Shown here piece after piece: positions 56,201 through 59,190 of a DNA stretch of 60,668 nt; the first letter of the stretch is position 1; each line of letters opens with the position of its first letter. The notes beneath the pieces are model-generated. The model ran no database searches and was not told the origin of the DNA. It worked only from the letters and a program-made list of their open reading frames with translations. The position numbers were made by a program, and so were the translations under genes. Source of the DNA: Acanthaster planci (lineage: Eukaryota > Echinodermata > Asteroidea > Valvatida > Acanthasteridae); assembly GCF_001949145.1 (NCBI RefSeq), contig NW_019091704.1:54167-114834 (forward strand), given 5' to 3'.

Positions 56201-59190
56201 CACTCCGTGCCTCTAGGACACTGCCTCTCGAGGCAAACATATCAATGTGTTAGAACTCCAAGTGGGGTTCAATGCTCTTCATTACTTCCAACAGCACTTA
56301 GTAGGCTGTTCTGCTCGAGTCCTGAGGGATGCCTCAACAAAAGTGGCATACATCAATCGCTAGGGCAGCACTTGCGTTCCTCAACTCATATGCCCTTGCG
56401 GGGCAGCTCTTCAAGTGGACGATCAATAAGGGAACAGCCTTCAAGCTGTTCACATAGCGGAAACCAGCTACAGCACGGCAGACACACTCACTCGGGTGCT
56501 TTCCAACCAACAGAGTGGACTCTTTATCCAAATGTTGTCAGCCAGATTTTCACAGAGATTGAGCATCTTTAATTCAACCTCTTCGCTTTAAGGAATAATG
56601 CCAACCTTCCAATGATCTGCTTCAGGTTCCCTCACCCACGGGCATGGGCGACAGACACCCTACATATCAACTGGTTGGGCCCTCTGGCATACGTCTTCCC
56701 TCCAGTCTCCCTCATTCCGTGGGTCCTGGCCAAGATAGAACGGAGCTATGTCTGATCCTCCTCGCTGCCCCACTCCGGCCTCTCCAACAGTGGTTCCAAA
56801 GACAGACAAGACTCCTGGTATGATGGCTGCTGTCCTTCCCCTGAAAGAGGACATCCTCTGTCAGCCCAAGTTAGACATCCTTCATCCACCACCAGAGAGT
56901 CTTCATTTGACGTGCTGGACATTGCGCAGTGACCTTTCAGGGTGTGAGGTTCTTCAGCAGATGCTGCGTCTAGTTCAACCCAGGGTCAATGGCTGTCCAC
57001 TCAGAAGATCTACATCAGCTGGCTGCATTTTATTAGAGGGTGCGATGACCACGATGTTTCTCCAACCGAAGCTCCTTTGAGCTCCGTCGAAAGCTTTTTT
57101 CATGTATCTGTTTTCATGCGGGCCTTGGGGTTACCACCATCTGCAACTACTGGGGTCGATGGGCTCGACTTTTTCCAGCAATGCTGCTATCCTATGTCTC
57201 CTTCAAGGGATGTTTGTCAGGCATCCTCACGTTAAATGCCTCATCTTATCCTTGGACCTCGGAAGTTTTCCTCATGTTCTTGCCAGTCGCCCTTTTTCAA
57301 ACCACTGGTTGATATGTCTGACCTGCATCTCAGCATCAGGCTGGTGTCCTCACGGTCGTTACATTGTTACGAGGTAGTGAGCTACATGCCCTGTCGATTG
57401 CCGATGGGCACAGCTGCCAGGAGCCACACTGGGTTCGTCTTGTCCCAACCATCGGGTTCCTGACGAAAAACCAGACACCTATCTTCTGGTCTCCCGACAT
57501 AGTCGTTCCTGACATTGCCTCGCTTTCAGGAGACGACTCTGACAAGAGATGGTGTCCGGTTTGGACTCTCAAGTGATATTTGCCAGAGCCGAGCATCGCC
57601 AAGAATATAATTCCCCGCTCTTCATCACCACAACAAATCCCTTTTCACCCGGCATCAAAGGACACTATTGCCTGATGGACGGTCTCAGCCATTATCTTTG
57701 AAAGCTGAGACTAGCCGGCACAACATGATGAGATGACCTGATCTCGCGTCAGGGCCCATGATGTTCGGGCCGCCTCTGCATCCTGGTTGTACTGTAGAGG
57801 AGTTCCTCTACCTCAAATCTGACAAGCGGCTTGCTGGAAGTCTCCCTCCACCTACACCGAGTGTTACCTGAAACATGTTTTGCAGAGCGAAACAGCTCAT
57901 GGCACAGCGACCTTGCGCTCGGCGGTCTGGACAATGTCCAGCACTGTTCCGTGCCAGAAGGTGGATACCTCAACCTTGGGGTTTCTTCTGGTGAGTGCTC
58001 ACTCTGGGGACACCCGCCTTATTTTTCTATTATTAACAACACTCCCATCGCCGACCCACTTCCAGGGTATGGTGCCACTCTGCATATGTAGGCTGGGTAG
58101 GGGTATGTGAATGCAGGAGACTCCTCCCTCACATTAGTGTGGGTCGGGTCTCTTAGTGATACTTACCCCTGCCCAGCCACTCCCGCCCATCCTTCCCCAC
58201 TTTGGCTCCAGTGGTTTTCACTGCTTTGAAAAGAGGGATCAACATGGTGGTGGGATCGCAGTGCATTGTGGAAGGTCAAGGGGCAGAATGCATAATCAAG
58301 TCTTTTCAGCGAATTGTAATAGGCACATGAGAAATTTGCATATCTAGGCTGGGCAGGGGTAAGTATCACTAGGAGACCCGACCCACACTAATGTGGGAGA
58401 GGAATTTTAAAAGGGTGCCCTTAAAGGAGGCCAACTGAATGTCCGGTGAATAGTATATGGATTTATCTGTAGGCAAGAATATCCCAGGTGCAAGATAGGG
58501 ATATTGTTACTCAGGGTAACACTAAATTAAAGCTGAACGTGTTAAAGGTATTTCAATTTCTCGGTAAAGCCAAACCCGACACAGGAATTTACTGTGAAAA
58601 AAACTGCACCAATCATCTTCGAAATATTTGCCTTATAAAAATGTACATATTGCTCCCTTTCAGTCATTAAACAGACATTTCCTGAGAGTCTAAATGTTCA
58701 CAAACTATATTACAATTTTTTTAATCAAGTTAAAATGTAATGAAGTTTAATGATATTCATTCTCCTCAAGATATAAAGATTTAAAGATTTAAAATTTTCA
58801 CTTAAATCATATCTGAAGGGTATGTTCCTTTGTTAAAAACTGGACTGCAGAATGTATTGTCCCTGTGATAATAGGATTTTTATGTTTTTAAGACTCTAGT
58901 GGTGAAAACTGGCCTTAAGCAAACTCACAACCAAAATTTGAAGTTGAGGAGGCATGTCGGTAAGAAAAAACTGTTACCATATGCTGTAAGGCATGGCAGT
59001 TATCAAGTTTACTTTCTTGGTTCATTTTAACTAAATTTTGAAAGGCTAGGAAAAGGGAAGATCCATCATAGTCACCTAAAGTGGCCTCTTCCAGTCCACA
59101 TTTTACCCTCCATCTTATTGTCGGTTTGTTTAGTTTGCCATGAGAGGAGAACGTGGACCACGAGGTCTTGAAGGCAGAGCAGGACCAACG
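11081..59190 (+). CDS. COL5A/COL11A-like: Clade-B (type V/XI-like) fibrillar procollagen alpha chain, 5' part, 12 exons, incomplete at 3' end
   Basis: Joined exons: 11081-11207, 21324-21503, 21968-22184, 41400-41571, 44300-44422, 44845-45030, 45738-45782, 49962-50000, 50426-50488, 50661-50735, 52385-52489, 59134-59190. Together they give 1389 bases, 463 codons, with no stop and matching phases at every junction; all introns are GT-AG. Order of parts: signal peptide (1 to about 35), TSPN domain (about 43-260, cysteines 68, 194, 251, 258), acidic variable region (about 274-335), minor triple helix (337-405 with one interruption), hinge (406-448), start of major helix (449 on). This is the N-propeptide layout of vertebrate COL5A1/COL11A1, and phrases such as NIADNRWHRLALSV match the family. 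Family members are secreted and assemble into heterotypic fibrils. The rest of the helix and the C-propeptide lie beyond the window. One small exon could have been missed in intron 7, where there is a gap. Family assignment is firm; V versus XI cannot be separated here. Confidence 0.93.
12500..12840 (+). repeat. Dispersed repeat family C, copy 1
   Basis: Shares ordered blocks with 36290-36600, including GCAGTTATCAATTCGATATT, TTCATCCAAAATTGATCAA and CCAATGATTTGAAATTTATC, in direct orientation. Copies are visibly diverged, so the insertion is old. Type of element not recognised. Confidence 0.7.
16783..17012. mobile_element. Imperfect foldback element, about 230 bp
   Basis: The left arm CTCAAAAAGAGTGAGTCCCT then CATAAATCCACTCC pairs with the right arm GTGGTTTTTATAAGGGACGT then ACTCTCTTTAAGAGCGAG. 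Inner parts (CCAAAAGAGTGAAAATCATT and GAAATTTCACTCTTTGG) also pair. Ends and target duplication not defined. Confidence 0.5.
19078..19773. mobile_element. Inverted-repeat DNA transposon, 696 bp, perfect 6-bp target duplication (IS3EU-like features)
   Basis: Ends TATGGTGGCCCTGAAG (left) and CTTCAGGGCCACCATA (right), inverted for about 30 bases through ACATAAAATTCA. The hexamer CAGTAG flanks it exactly at 19072-19077 and 19774-19779. Six-base duplications with TAY...RTA ends are, from memory, the pattern of the eukaryotic IS3EU superfamily. Both subterminal zones carry repeated TCGCGAATATTTTT-type motifs, plausible transposase binding sites. The 147-codon frame at 19127-19570 runs over these repeats and shows no transposase motif, so the copy looks non-autonomous. 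Confidence 0.8.
21324..21503 (+). CDS. Collagen exon 2: first part of TSPN domain
   Basis: The acceptor is TTTCAATTTCAG and the donor is TCAG before GTCTGT (phase 1 on both sides). It encodes residues 43-102, beginning TVDVLEKLDV, which parallels the 'VDVLKALDF' start of vertebrate type V/XI TSPN domains. C68 is the first conserved cysteine. The donor GTCTGT is weaker than the others, but reading resumes in frame in exon 3. Confidence 0.9.
21504..21967 (+). other. Collagen intron 2 (464 bp)
   Basis: Ordinary AT-rich intron with no repeats recognised. Confidence 0.8.
21968..22184 (+). CDS. Collagen exon 3: central TSPN domain
   Basis: The acceptor CTCCTCACAG lies only 464 bases after exon 2. 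It encodes about residues 103-175, with FPEDFSILLTVR near the start, a hallmark of the family's TSPN/LamG fold (beta strand region). It ends inside an arginine codon (CG, phase 2) before GTAAGA. The lysine- and arginine-rich run NKPGKKGWPRFK near the end is a plausible heparin-binding face; that role is inferred, not shown. Confidence 0.92.
22554..22673. repeat. Inverted repeat with 23-base arms
   Basis: The left arm CAATAGTGCGCCTCCAAGAG plus TTT at 22561-22583 pairs with the right arm AAACTCTTGGAGGCGCACTC plus TTG ending near 22666. GATTCACA and TGTGAAAC extend the pairing outside. Probably a small MITE. Confidence 0.65.
23453..25357. mobile_element. Putative inverted-end element, about 1.9 kb, interrupted by MITE A
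   Basis: The left end TAAGGGAATAAATATGCGCT is the inverse of the right end CAAATATTTATTCCCTTA. Inner blocks are also shared: 23740-23870 matches 25115-25245 in reverse (CCTTTTTTAGGCTGAGAGTG; CCCCTGTCCATTT versus AAATGGACGGGGG), and TTAGTCGCGTCCAT recurs near both ends. No transposase frame. MITE A copy 1 lies inside. TTTTAG and TTTCAG flank the ends but are not identical. Confidence 0.55.
24240..24555 (+). mobile_element. MITE A copy 1, 316 bp
   Basis: Inverted ends GGGTGCGTTCGATTAAC and GTTAATCGAACGCACCC are perfect over 17 bases. The interior is GC-richer than its surroundings (for example TGACGTCACGGATGAACTGT). It closely matches copies at 30020-30336 (inverted) and 31516-31831. No clean target duplication seen. 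Confidence 0.85.
26748..26880. repeat. Palindromic short element, about 130 bp
   Basis: CGCCAGTTCGGTATTTC at the left pairs with GGAATACCGAACTGGC at the right. The interior is unpaired. Likely a MITE remnant. Confidence 0.55.
28130..28172 (-). mobile_element. hAT-like terminal sequence (one end only)
   Basis: In reverse complement it starts CAGGGGCGGAACCAGGAATT, a form common at hAT element ends. The matching other end was not found nearby, so only a remnant is called. A polypurine/GGTTT-type low-complexity stretch lies just left of it. Confidence 0.4.
29906..30750. mobile_element. Foldback element F with MITE A inside its left arm
   Basis: The left arm (GAGCGGAACAAAAGAGGGCG through ATATGCGCGTTTGACGCAGA to GCGTAACTAATTTATT) is the inverse of 30625-30745. 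After the MITE the pairing resumes with GTAACCACCTGTCTTTCTTT. The motif TTCCGCTCGGAGCGGA occurs at both tips and again at 30429. A diverged relative of the right arm lies at 35985-36130 (CTGAAGTGCACC, GGCGAAAG, TGGAGCAGATAG). Confidence 0.65.
30020..30336 (-). mobile_element. MITE A copy 2, 317 bp, inverted
   Basis: Ends GGGTGCGTTCGATTAGCTT and AAGCTAATCGATCGCATCC; relative to copies 1 and 3 the body runs on the minus strand. It is inserted in the left arm of the foldback element at 29906-30750, directly after CTAATTTATT, where the other arm continues uninterrupted. ATT flanks both sides. Confidence 0.85.
31233..31374 (+). mobile_element. Repeat family B, internally deleted copy (142 bp)
   Basis: Both ends are preserved, ATAGAGGGATCCTAATACGA and GCTAATGTGAAATCCCTCTAT, but most of the interior found at 2942-3364 is missing. 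Confidence 0.7.
31457..32220 (-). mobile_element. Repeat family B, inverted copy split by MITE A
   Basis: Starts ATAGAGGGATTTCAATTAGC and ends TATTGGGATCCCTCTAT. Without the 316-bp insertion it is about 448 bp. The plus strand carries a possible TATA box (GTATATAAG near 31893) and, about 60 bases on, CGCAGGTACGTTAG, which looks like a 5' splice site. These may be remains of an element promoter; this is inference. Confidence 0.7.
31516..31831 (+). mobile_element. MITE A copy 3, 316 bp
   Basis: Ends GGGTGCGTTCGATTAGCTT and GAAGCTAATCGAACGCACCC. It splits a family B element: the sequence before it (CGTTGAAATCGAAG) and after it (TGTGTTGAACTTCATCG) are contiguous in the uninterrupted copy near 3290-3340. 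Confidence 0.85.
32225..32596 (+). repeat. Dispersed repeat family D, copy 4
   Basis: The 3' part, TTTGAAAAATGGCCGCTGGG then GGATAATTAAAAAATTCATT and TTGGTTAACCC, matches copy 3. It stops at a 5-base N run (32596-32600), so its right end may be artificial. Confidence 0.6.
32596..32600. other. Five-base assembly ambiguity next to a poly-C run
   Basis: N characters just before a 13-base C run. Sequence continuity here is uncertain. Confidence 0.95.
33004..33282 (+). CDS. 93-codon ORF, possible single-pass membrane protein, unrecognised
   Basis: An ATG-started frame of 92 residues with mixed, protein-like composition. Residues about 1-35 are basic and polar, about 39-55 are hydrophobic (VLLLAIITGCVFTAF with leucine-rich lead), and the C-terminal half is acidic (QPPEFTAIDMNEETYERCC). 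This fits a type II signal anchor, as on Golgi enzymes, but no enzyme motif follows before the TGA. It could be a first exon read through, a retrocopy fragment or chance. It lies on the same strand as the collagen, inside intron 3, between repeats. No promoter or poly-A signal was identified. Confidence 0.3.
   Translation: MTERNFLMEKKLPQLSDINPRKMHKDAALLHVPCHKYLHVLLLAIITGCVFTAFKQPTHEQQIELFVNNREQPPEFTAIDMNEETYERCCQK
33655..34170. mobile_element. Foldback element, about 516 bp, 84-base arms
   Basis: The left arm TAGGGCCGTAGTGGCTCGCT then TTTACAATCAGTCTCTTGTC then CAGCACAGCCCTACTTCA is matched inversely by TGAAGTAGGGCTGTGGTGGC ... GATTGTAAAAGCGAGCCACT ... ACAGCCCTATTTT. The interior has no transposase frame. 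Confidence 0.7.
35354..35381. repeat. Perfect 12-bp hairpin
   Basis: GGTGCTTGTGCA, loop TGGG, TGCACAAGCACC. A stable short stem-loop with no known context. Confidence 0.7.
35758..36190 (+). repeat. Direct repeat pair, 33-base unit
   Basis: TTCTACACCACCAGGGGCTG plus TGTAGGAATGCGC near 35757 recurs as TTCTACACCACCAGGGGCTA plus GCGAAGGAATGCGC near 36157, 400 bases apart. Confidence 0.65.
35985..36130 (+). repeat. Diverged relative of foldback F arm
   Basis: GAGCTGAAGTGCACCCTCAC, GCGAAAGGAAAACCAGAC and CTTTTGTTCCTGCTTGGAGC align in order with 30580-30745. Confidence 0.5.
36290..36600 (+). repeat. Dispersed repeat family C, copy 2
   Basis: Matching blocks are AGCGCCTGAACGGGGTG, GCAGTTATCAATTTGATATT and ATCCAAAATTGATCAAGATA. 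It lies in collagen intron 3, about 24 kb from copy 1. Confidence 0.7.
38060..38260 (-). mobile_element. Penelope-like element end fragment
   Basis: Shares TGGTAGCACCATGCA and the CATTTCAGACGGTGTGCTCTG then TCGTCAG block with the ends of the element at 47730-49159, but is more diverged. Nested in the Tc1-like remnant. Confidence 0.55.
38335..38420 (+). pseudogene. Tc1-like transposase N-terminal fragment
   Basis: The frame gives AKKELITEQRTRIKALYDAG then WSYSVAY, which resembles the first helix-turn-helix of Tc1/mariner transposases ('R..I..L..aG.s...IA'). It runs into a G-rich tract. No DDE domain remains in this element. Confidence 0.5.
39604..39643 (+). repeat. Two-copy tandem repeat, 19-base unit
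   Basis: ATGCACTCATGCATCTCC occurs twice in succession. Confidence 0.8.
41400..41571 (+). CDS. Collagen exon 4: TSPN domain with WHR motif
   Basis: The acceptor TCCCTACAG splices to A, completing the arginine codon left open by exon 3 across a 19.2-kb intron. WHRLALSVNG follows, the strongly conserved 'KWHRVAISV' strand of TSPN domains. C194 is the second conserved cysteine, and N195-V-T is an N-glycosylation sequon. It ends in GAG before GTGAGT, phase 0. Confidence 0.93.
41572..44299 (+). other. Collagen intron 4 (2.7 kb)
   Basis: It contains scattered TACATGTAC palindromes and a 120-codon minus-strand frame (42840-43202, basic, includes EWHERGRQLPKLSQKVMN) that I cannot identify. The frame lacks any recognised motif and may be repeat-derived. 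Otherwise unremarkable. Confidence 0.6.
44300..44422 (+). CDS. Collagen exon 5: end of TSPN domain
   Basis: The acceptor is CTTATCTAG and the donor GTAAGT; 41 codons, phase 0 on both sides. It begins GQIQQFLIVPDPYAAFDQC, equivalent to the 'GDIQQFLITGDPKAAYDYC' end of vertebrate TSPN. C251 and C258 bring the domain to four cysteines, enough for the two disulfides expected of the fold. Confidence 0.93.
44845..45030 (+). CDS. Collagen exon 6: acidic, tyrosine-bearing variable region
   Basis: 62 codons, phase 0, acceptor TTTTTATCAG, donor GTAGGC. The segment has eleven Asp/Glu, no Lys or Arg, four tyrosines (YY and YSY) and a serine run. Vertebrate V/XI collagens have an acidic tyrosine-rich variable region at this point, where tyrosines can be sulfated and exons are alternatively spliced. 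Sulfation and alternative use here are inference. At 62 residues it is short for the family. Confidence 0.9.
45031..45737 (+). other. Collagen intron 6 (707 bp)
   Basis: AT-rich, pyrimidine-rich at its start, no repeat recognised. Intron 5 (44423-44844, 422 bp) is likewise plain. Confidence 0.75.
45738..45782 (+). CDS. Collagen exon 7: first Gly-X-Y triplets
   Basis: 45 bases, a typical small collagen exon, between TTTTCAG and GTAAGT. It encodes RGTKGEKGAQGETRI, with four Gly-X-Y triplets (residues 337-348). GEKGxxGE is the same opening seen in the vertebrate V/XI N-propeptide. Confidence 0.88.
45867..46986. mobile_element. Large foldback transposon, about 1.1 kb, TTAA at both ends
   Basis: The whole element is an imperfect inverted repeat with arms near 550 bases centred about 46,420. 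Outer ends are TTAAACCATATGCTGCCGGG and CCGGCAGGAAGTGGTTAA. Well-matched inner arms include CAGGCCTGGTTGAAATACTC then GGGCGTCAAT versus ATTGACGCCCGAGTATTTCA then GCCAGGCCTG. The end motif CTGCCGGG recurs at the centre (46,405) and just outside the right end. TTAA targets and CC-starting ends suggest piggyBac- or Kolobok-type mobilisation, by inference. No protein. Confidence 0.75.
47420..47700 (+). repeat. Interspersed GTACCAAACCTG motif cluster
   Basis: The motif (A/G)TACCAAACCTG followed by A-rich sequence appears near 47438, 47530 and 47683, with a related AAACCTGCCAAAACCTGC just after the Penelope-like insertion at 49161. This suggests an older tandem array split by that insertion. Confidence 0.5.
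47814..47844 (-). ncRNA. Hammerhead-like core in Penelope end, left copy
   Basis: On the minus strand: CTGACGACGGACAGAGCATA then CTGTCTGAAAC. Same structure as the right copy with one substitution in stem II that keeps a G-U pair. Confidence 0.4.
48035..48498 (-). pseudogene. Penelope-like GIY-YIG endonuclease, C-terminal part
   Basis: The minus-strand frame contains GVYKIPCQCGKVYIGETGRD then LPTRIKEHK, the GIY-YIG-type nicking endonuclease of Penelope-like elements ('YKIPC.CG..YIGETGR.L..R..EH'). The cysteine pair before the motif is typical of this family. Upstream residues (TSHHIQHFLSKHNIRVFDTA) are also typical of the linker before the nuclease, but an in-frame TAA at about 48501 separates them from any upstream part. 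It ends in a stop at 48035. Its role would be target nicking for reverse transcription; this copy cannot act alone. Confidence 0.85.
48556..49011. other. Assembly gap, 456 N
   Basis: Unresolved bases inside the Penelope-like element. The true length and content are unknown. Confidence 0.99.
49038..49068 (+). ncRNA. Hammerhead-like core in Penelope end, right copy
   Basis: CTGACGA, then a stem GGACAG-AGCATA-CTGTCC, then GAAAC: the arrangement of a hammerhead core (CUGANGA, stem II, GAAA). Penelope-like elements are known to carry hammerhead motifs in their terminal repeats. There is one unpaired C before stem II, and I could not find a convincing stem III or cleavage triplet, so activity is doubtful. 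Confidence 0.4.
49962..50000 (+). CDS. Collagen exon 8: minor helix
   Basis: 39 bases between CTCATCTTAG and GTAAGC. It encodes EYFPGPVGPAGPR. The six residues RIEYFP spanning exons 7-8 interrupt the triplet repeat, as a short linker does in vertebrate homologues. The uninterrupted minor helix starts at residue 355. Confidence 0.87.
50001..50425 (+). other. Collagen introns 8 and 9
   Basis: Intron 8 is 425 bp and intron 9 (50489-50660) is 172 bp. Both are plain AT-rich introns with poly-pyrimidine tracts before the acceptor. Confidence 0.8.
50426..50488 (+). CDS. Collagen exon 9: minor helix
   Basis: 63 bases, exactly seven Gly-X-Y triplets, beginning with an intact glycine codon and ending in lysine. 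The acceptor is TTTTTTGGCAG and the donor GTATTC. The motif GDRGPMGIKGDK resembles minor-helix exons of type V/XI chains. Confidence 0.9.
50661..50735 (+). CDS. Collagen exon 10: end of minor helix
   Basis: 75 bases, acceptor TTTCGGTCAG, donor GTAAGT. It opens with seven triplets, then ALIP. GADGLRGPPG matches the vertebrate 'GADGLPGPPG' that closes the minor helix. Exons 8-10 together give 17 perfect triplets. Confidence 0.92.
50736..52384 (+). other. Collagen intron 10 (1.6 kb)
   Basis: The middle (about 50940-51430) reads on the minus strand as a stop-interrupted, retroelement-like protein track (for example HALDHYFQLQQSLTSKECKT within frames at 51098-51441: 'LNLRNINHICTMLAYKQLNS'), reminiscent of the C-terminal part of LINE reverse transcriptases. 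This is a weak resemblance. Nothing else recognised. Confidence 0.5.
50930..51441 (-). pseudogene. Possible LINE reverse-transcriptase C-terminal remnant
   Basis: The minus-strand frame at 51187-51441 gives SRNLGVIFNNLSFKDHKQNT, then a segment DLRNINHICTMLA. LINE reverse transcriptases of the RTE/CR1/Jockey type have 'vrnLGviiD..lsf..hi......y.LrnI..ir' at this position, followed by a 'vls.LdYcnslL.glp' stretch, here paralleled by NSSFTPWTTTFSFNNHSLPK in one frame and LIHALDHYFQLQQSL in the next. Frameshifts break it, so it is a dead fragment. It lies antisense in collagen intron 10. Confidence 0.65.
52385..52489 (+). CDS. Collagen exon 11: non-collagenous hinge (NC2)
   Basis: 105 bases, acceptor AAATCCACAG, donor GTAAGT. 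This non-triplet segment begins QQLMAMIAQSATDGMKGPG and ends NMEAIRAVLEEQR. It parallels the vertebrate 'QAQAILQQARLALRG' hinge between minor and major helices, and its second half looks helical and amphipathic. In the family the N-proteinase cleavage area is nearby; no cleavage site can be assigned from this sequence. Confidence 0.88.
53450..53625 (+). repeat. Tandem repeat, about 65-70-base unit, near 3 copies
   Basis: TGAGCGTGCT(A/G)TGCCGCAACA then CTACCCTTGATCAC recurs near 53453, 53515 and 53580, each followed by a diverged tail. It lies in the 5' leader of the DIRS-like element. Confidence 0.7.
53690..54630 (+). pseudogene. DIRS-like gag-type track
   Basis: Broken frames include SKKHKVKSSSSASSSKAF (about 53900-53985) and, in 54284-54625, a longer open frame rich in Ser, Thr and Gln. 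Basic serine-rich segments are usual in gag-like ORFs of DIRS elements. The order within the element supports this; sequence similarity alone is weak. Confidence 0.5.
56140..56900 (+). pseudogene. DIRS-like RNase H track
   Basis: Translated pieces VTMTMDALLYGGGA (normally 'TDASL.GWGA'), STKVAYINR, LQAVHIA and a later 'PTEW' match the RNase H region that follows reverse transcriptase in DIRS/Ngaro elements. There are in-frame stops after INR and after DDQ, and the catalytic 'TDAS' has become MDAL. Confidence 0.75.
57330..57880 (+). pseudogene. DIRS-like tyrosine recombinase, C-terminal catalytic part
   Basis: All landmarks of the R-HxxR-Y site are visible in broken frame: LLRGSELHALS (first Arg, near 57370), AHDVRAASASW (HxxR at 57757-57768), and STYTECYL (Tyr codon 57865-57867). 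Between the last two is WLYCRGVPLPQI, a stop, then QAACWKSPSTY, the usual 'G..l..IL.AA.W.S..tF...Y' pattern. Family enzymes integrate circular DNA without target duplication. The internal stop and missing upstream parts make it inactive. Confidence 0.88.
58121..58402. repeat. Inverted repeat at DIRS-like right end, about 57-base arms
   Basis: The left arm ACATTAGTGTGGGTCGGGTC then TCTTAGTGATACTTACCCCT then GCCCAGCC is the inverse of the right arm GGCTGGGCAGGGGTAAGTAT then CACTAGGAGACCCGACCCAC then ACTAATGT. It could be part of the terminal structure or a separate 280-bp MITE inserted there. Confidence 0.75.
59134..59190 (+). CDS. Collagen exon 12: hinge to major triple helix
   Basis: 57 bases, acceptor GTTTGTTTAG, donor GTAAGT. 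It encodes FAMR followed by GERGPRGLEGRAGPT, so the first five major-helix triplets begin at residue 449. The intron that follows is open at the window edge, so the gene is incomplete. Confidence 0.9.

Larger units (their letters stand above)
52889..58402 (+). mobile_element. DIRS-like tyrosine-recombinase retrotransposon, decayed
   Basis: The left end (GAGTCTCCTACGTTCACATA ... CTACATATGCAAAAGTTCCA ... TGCCCCTTGACCCTCCACAA) is repeated inverted at the right (TTGTGGAAGGTCAAGGGGCA ... TTTGCATATCTAGGCTGGG). A second internal copy of the tip sits at 58082-58124. Inverted ends plus an internal complementary region are the DIRS arrangement. In order inside: tandem repeats (53450-53625), gag-like track, RNase H-like track, tyrosine recombinase. 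The reverse transcriptase core is not recognisable and is probably lost. Multiple stops make it inactive. Confidence 0.82.
52490..59133 (+). other. Collagen intron 11 (6.6 kb), mostly a DIRS-like element
   Basis: About 5.5 kb of this intron is the DIRS-like retrotransposon. The remaining flanks (52.5-52.9 and 58.4-59.1 kb) are AT-rich with no feature seen. Confidence 0.75.
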
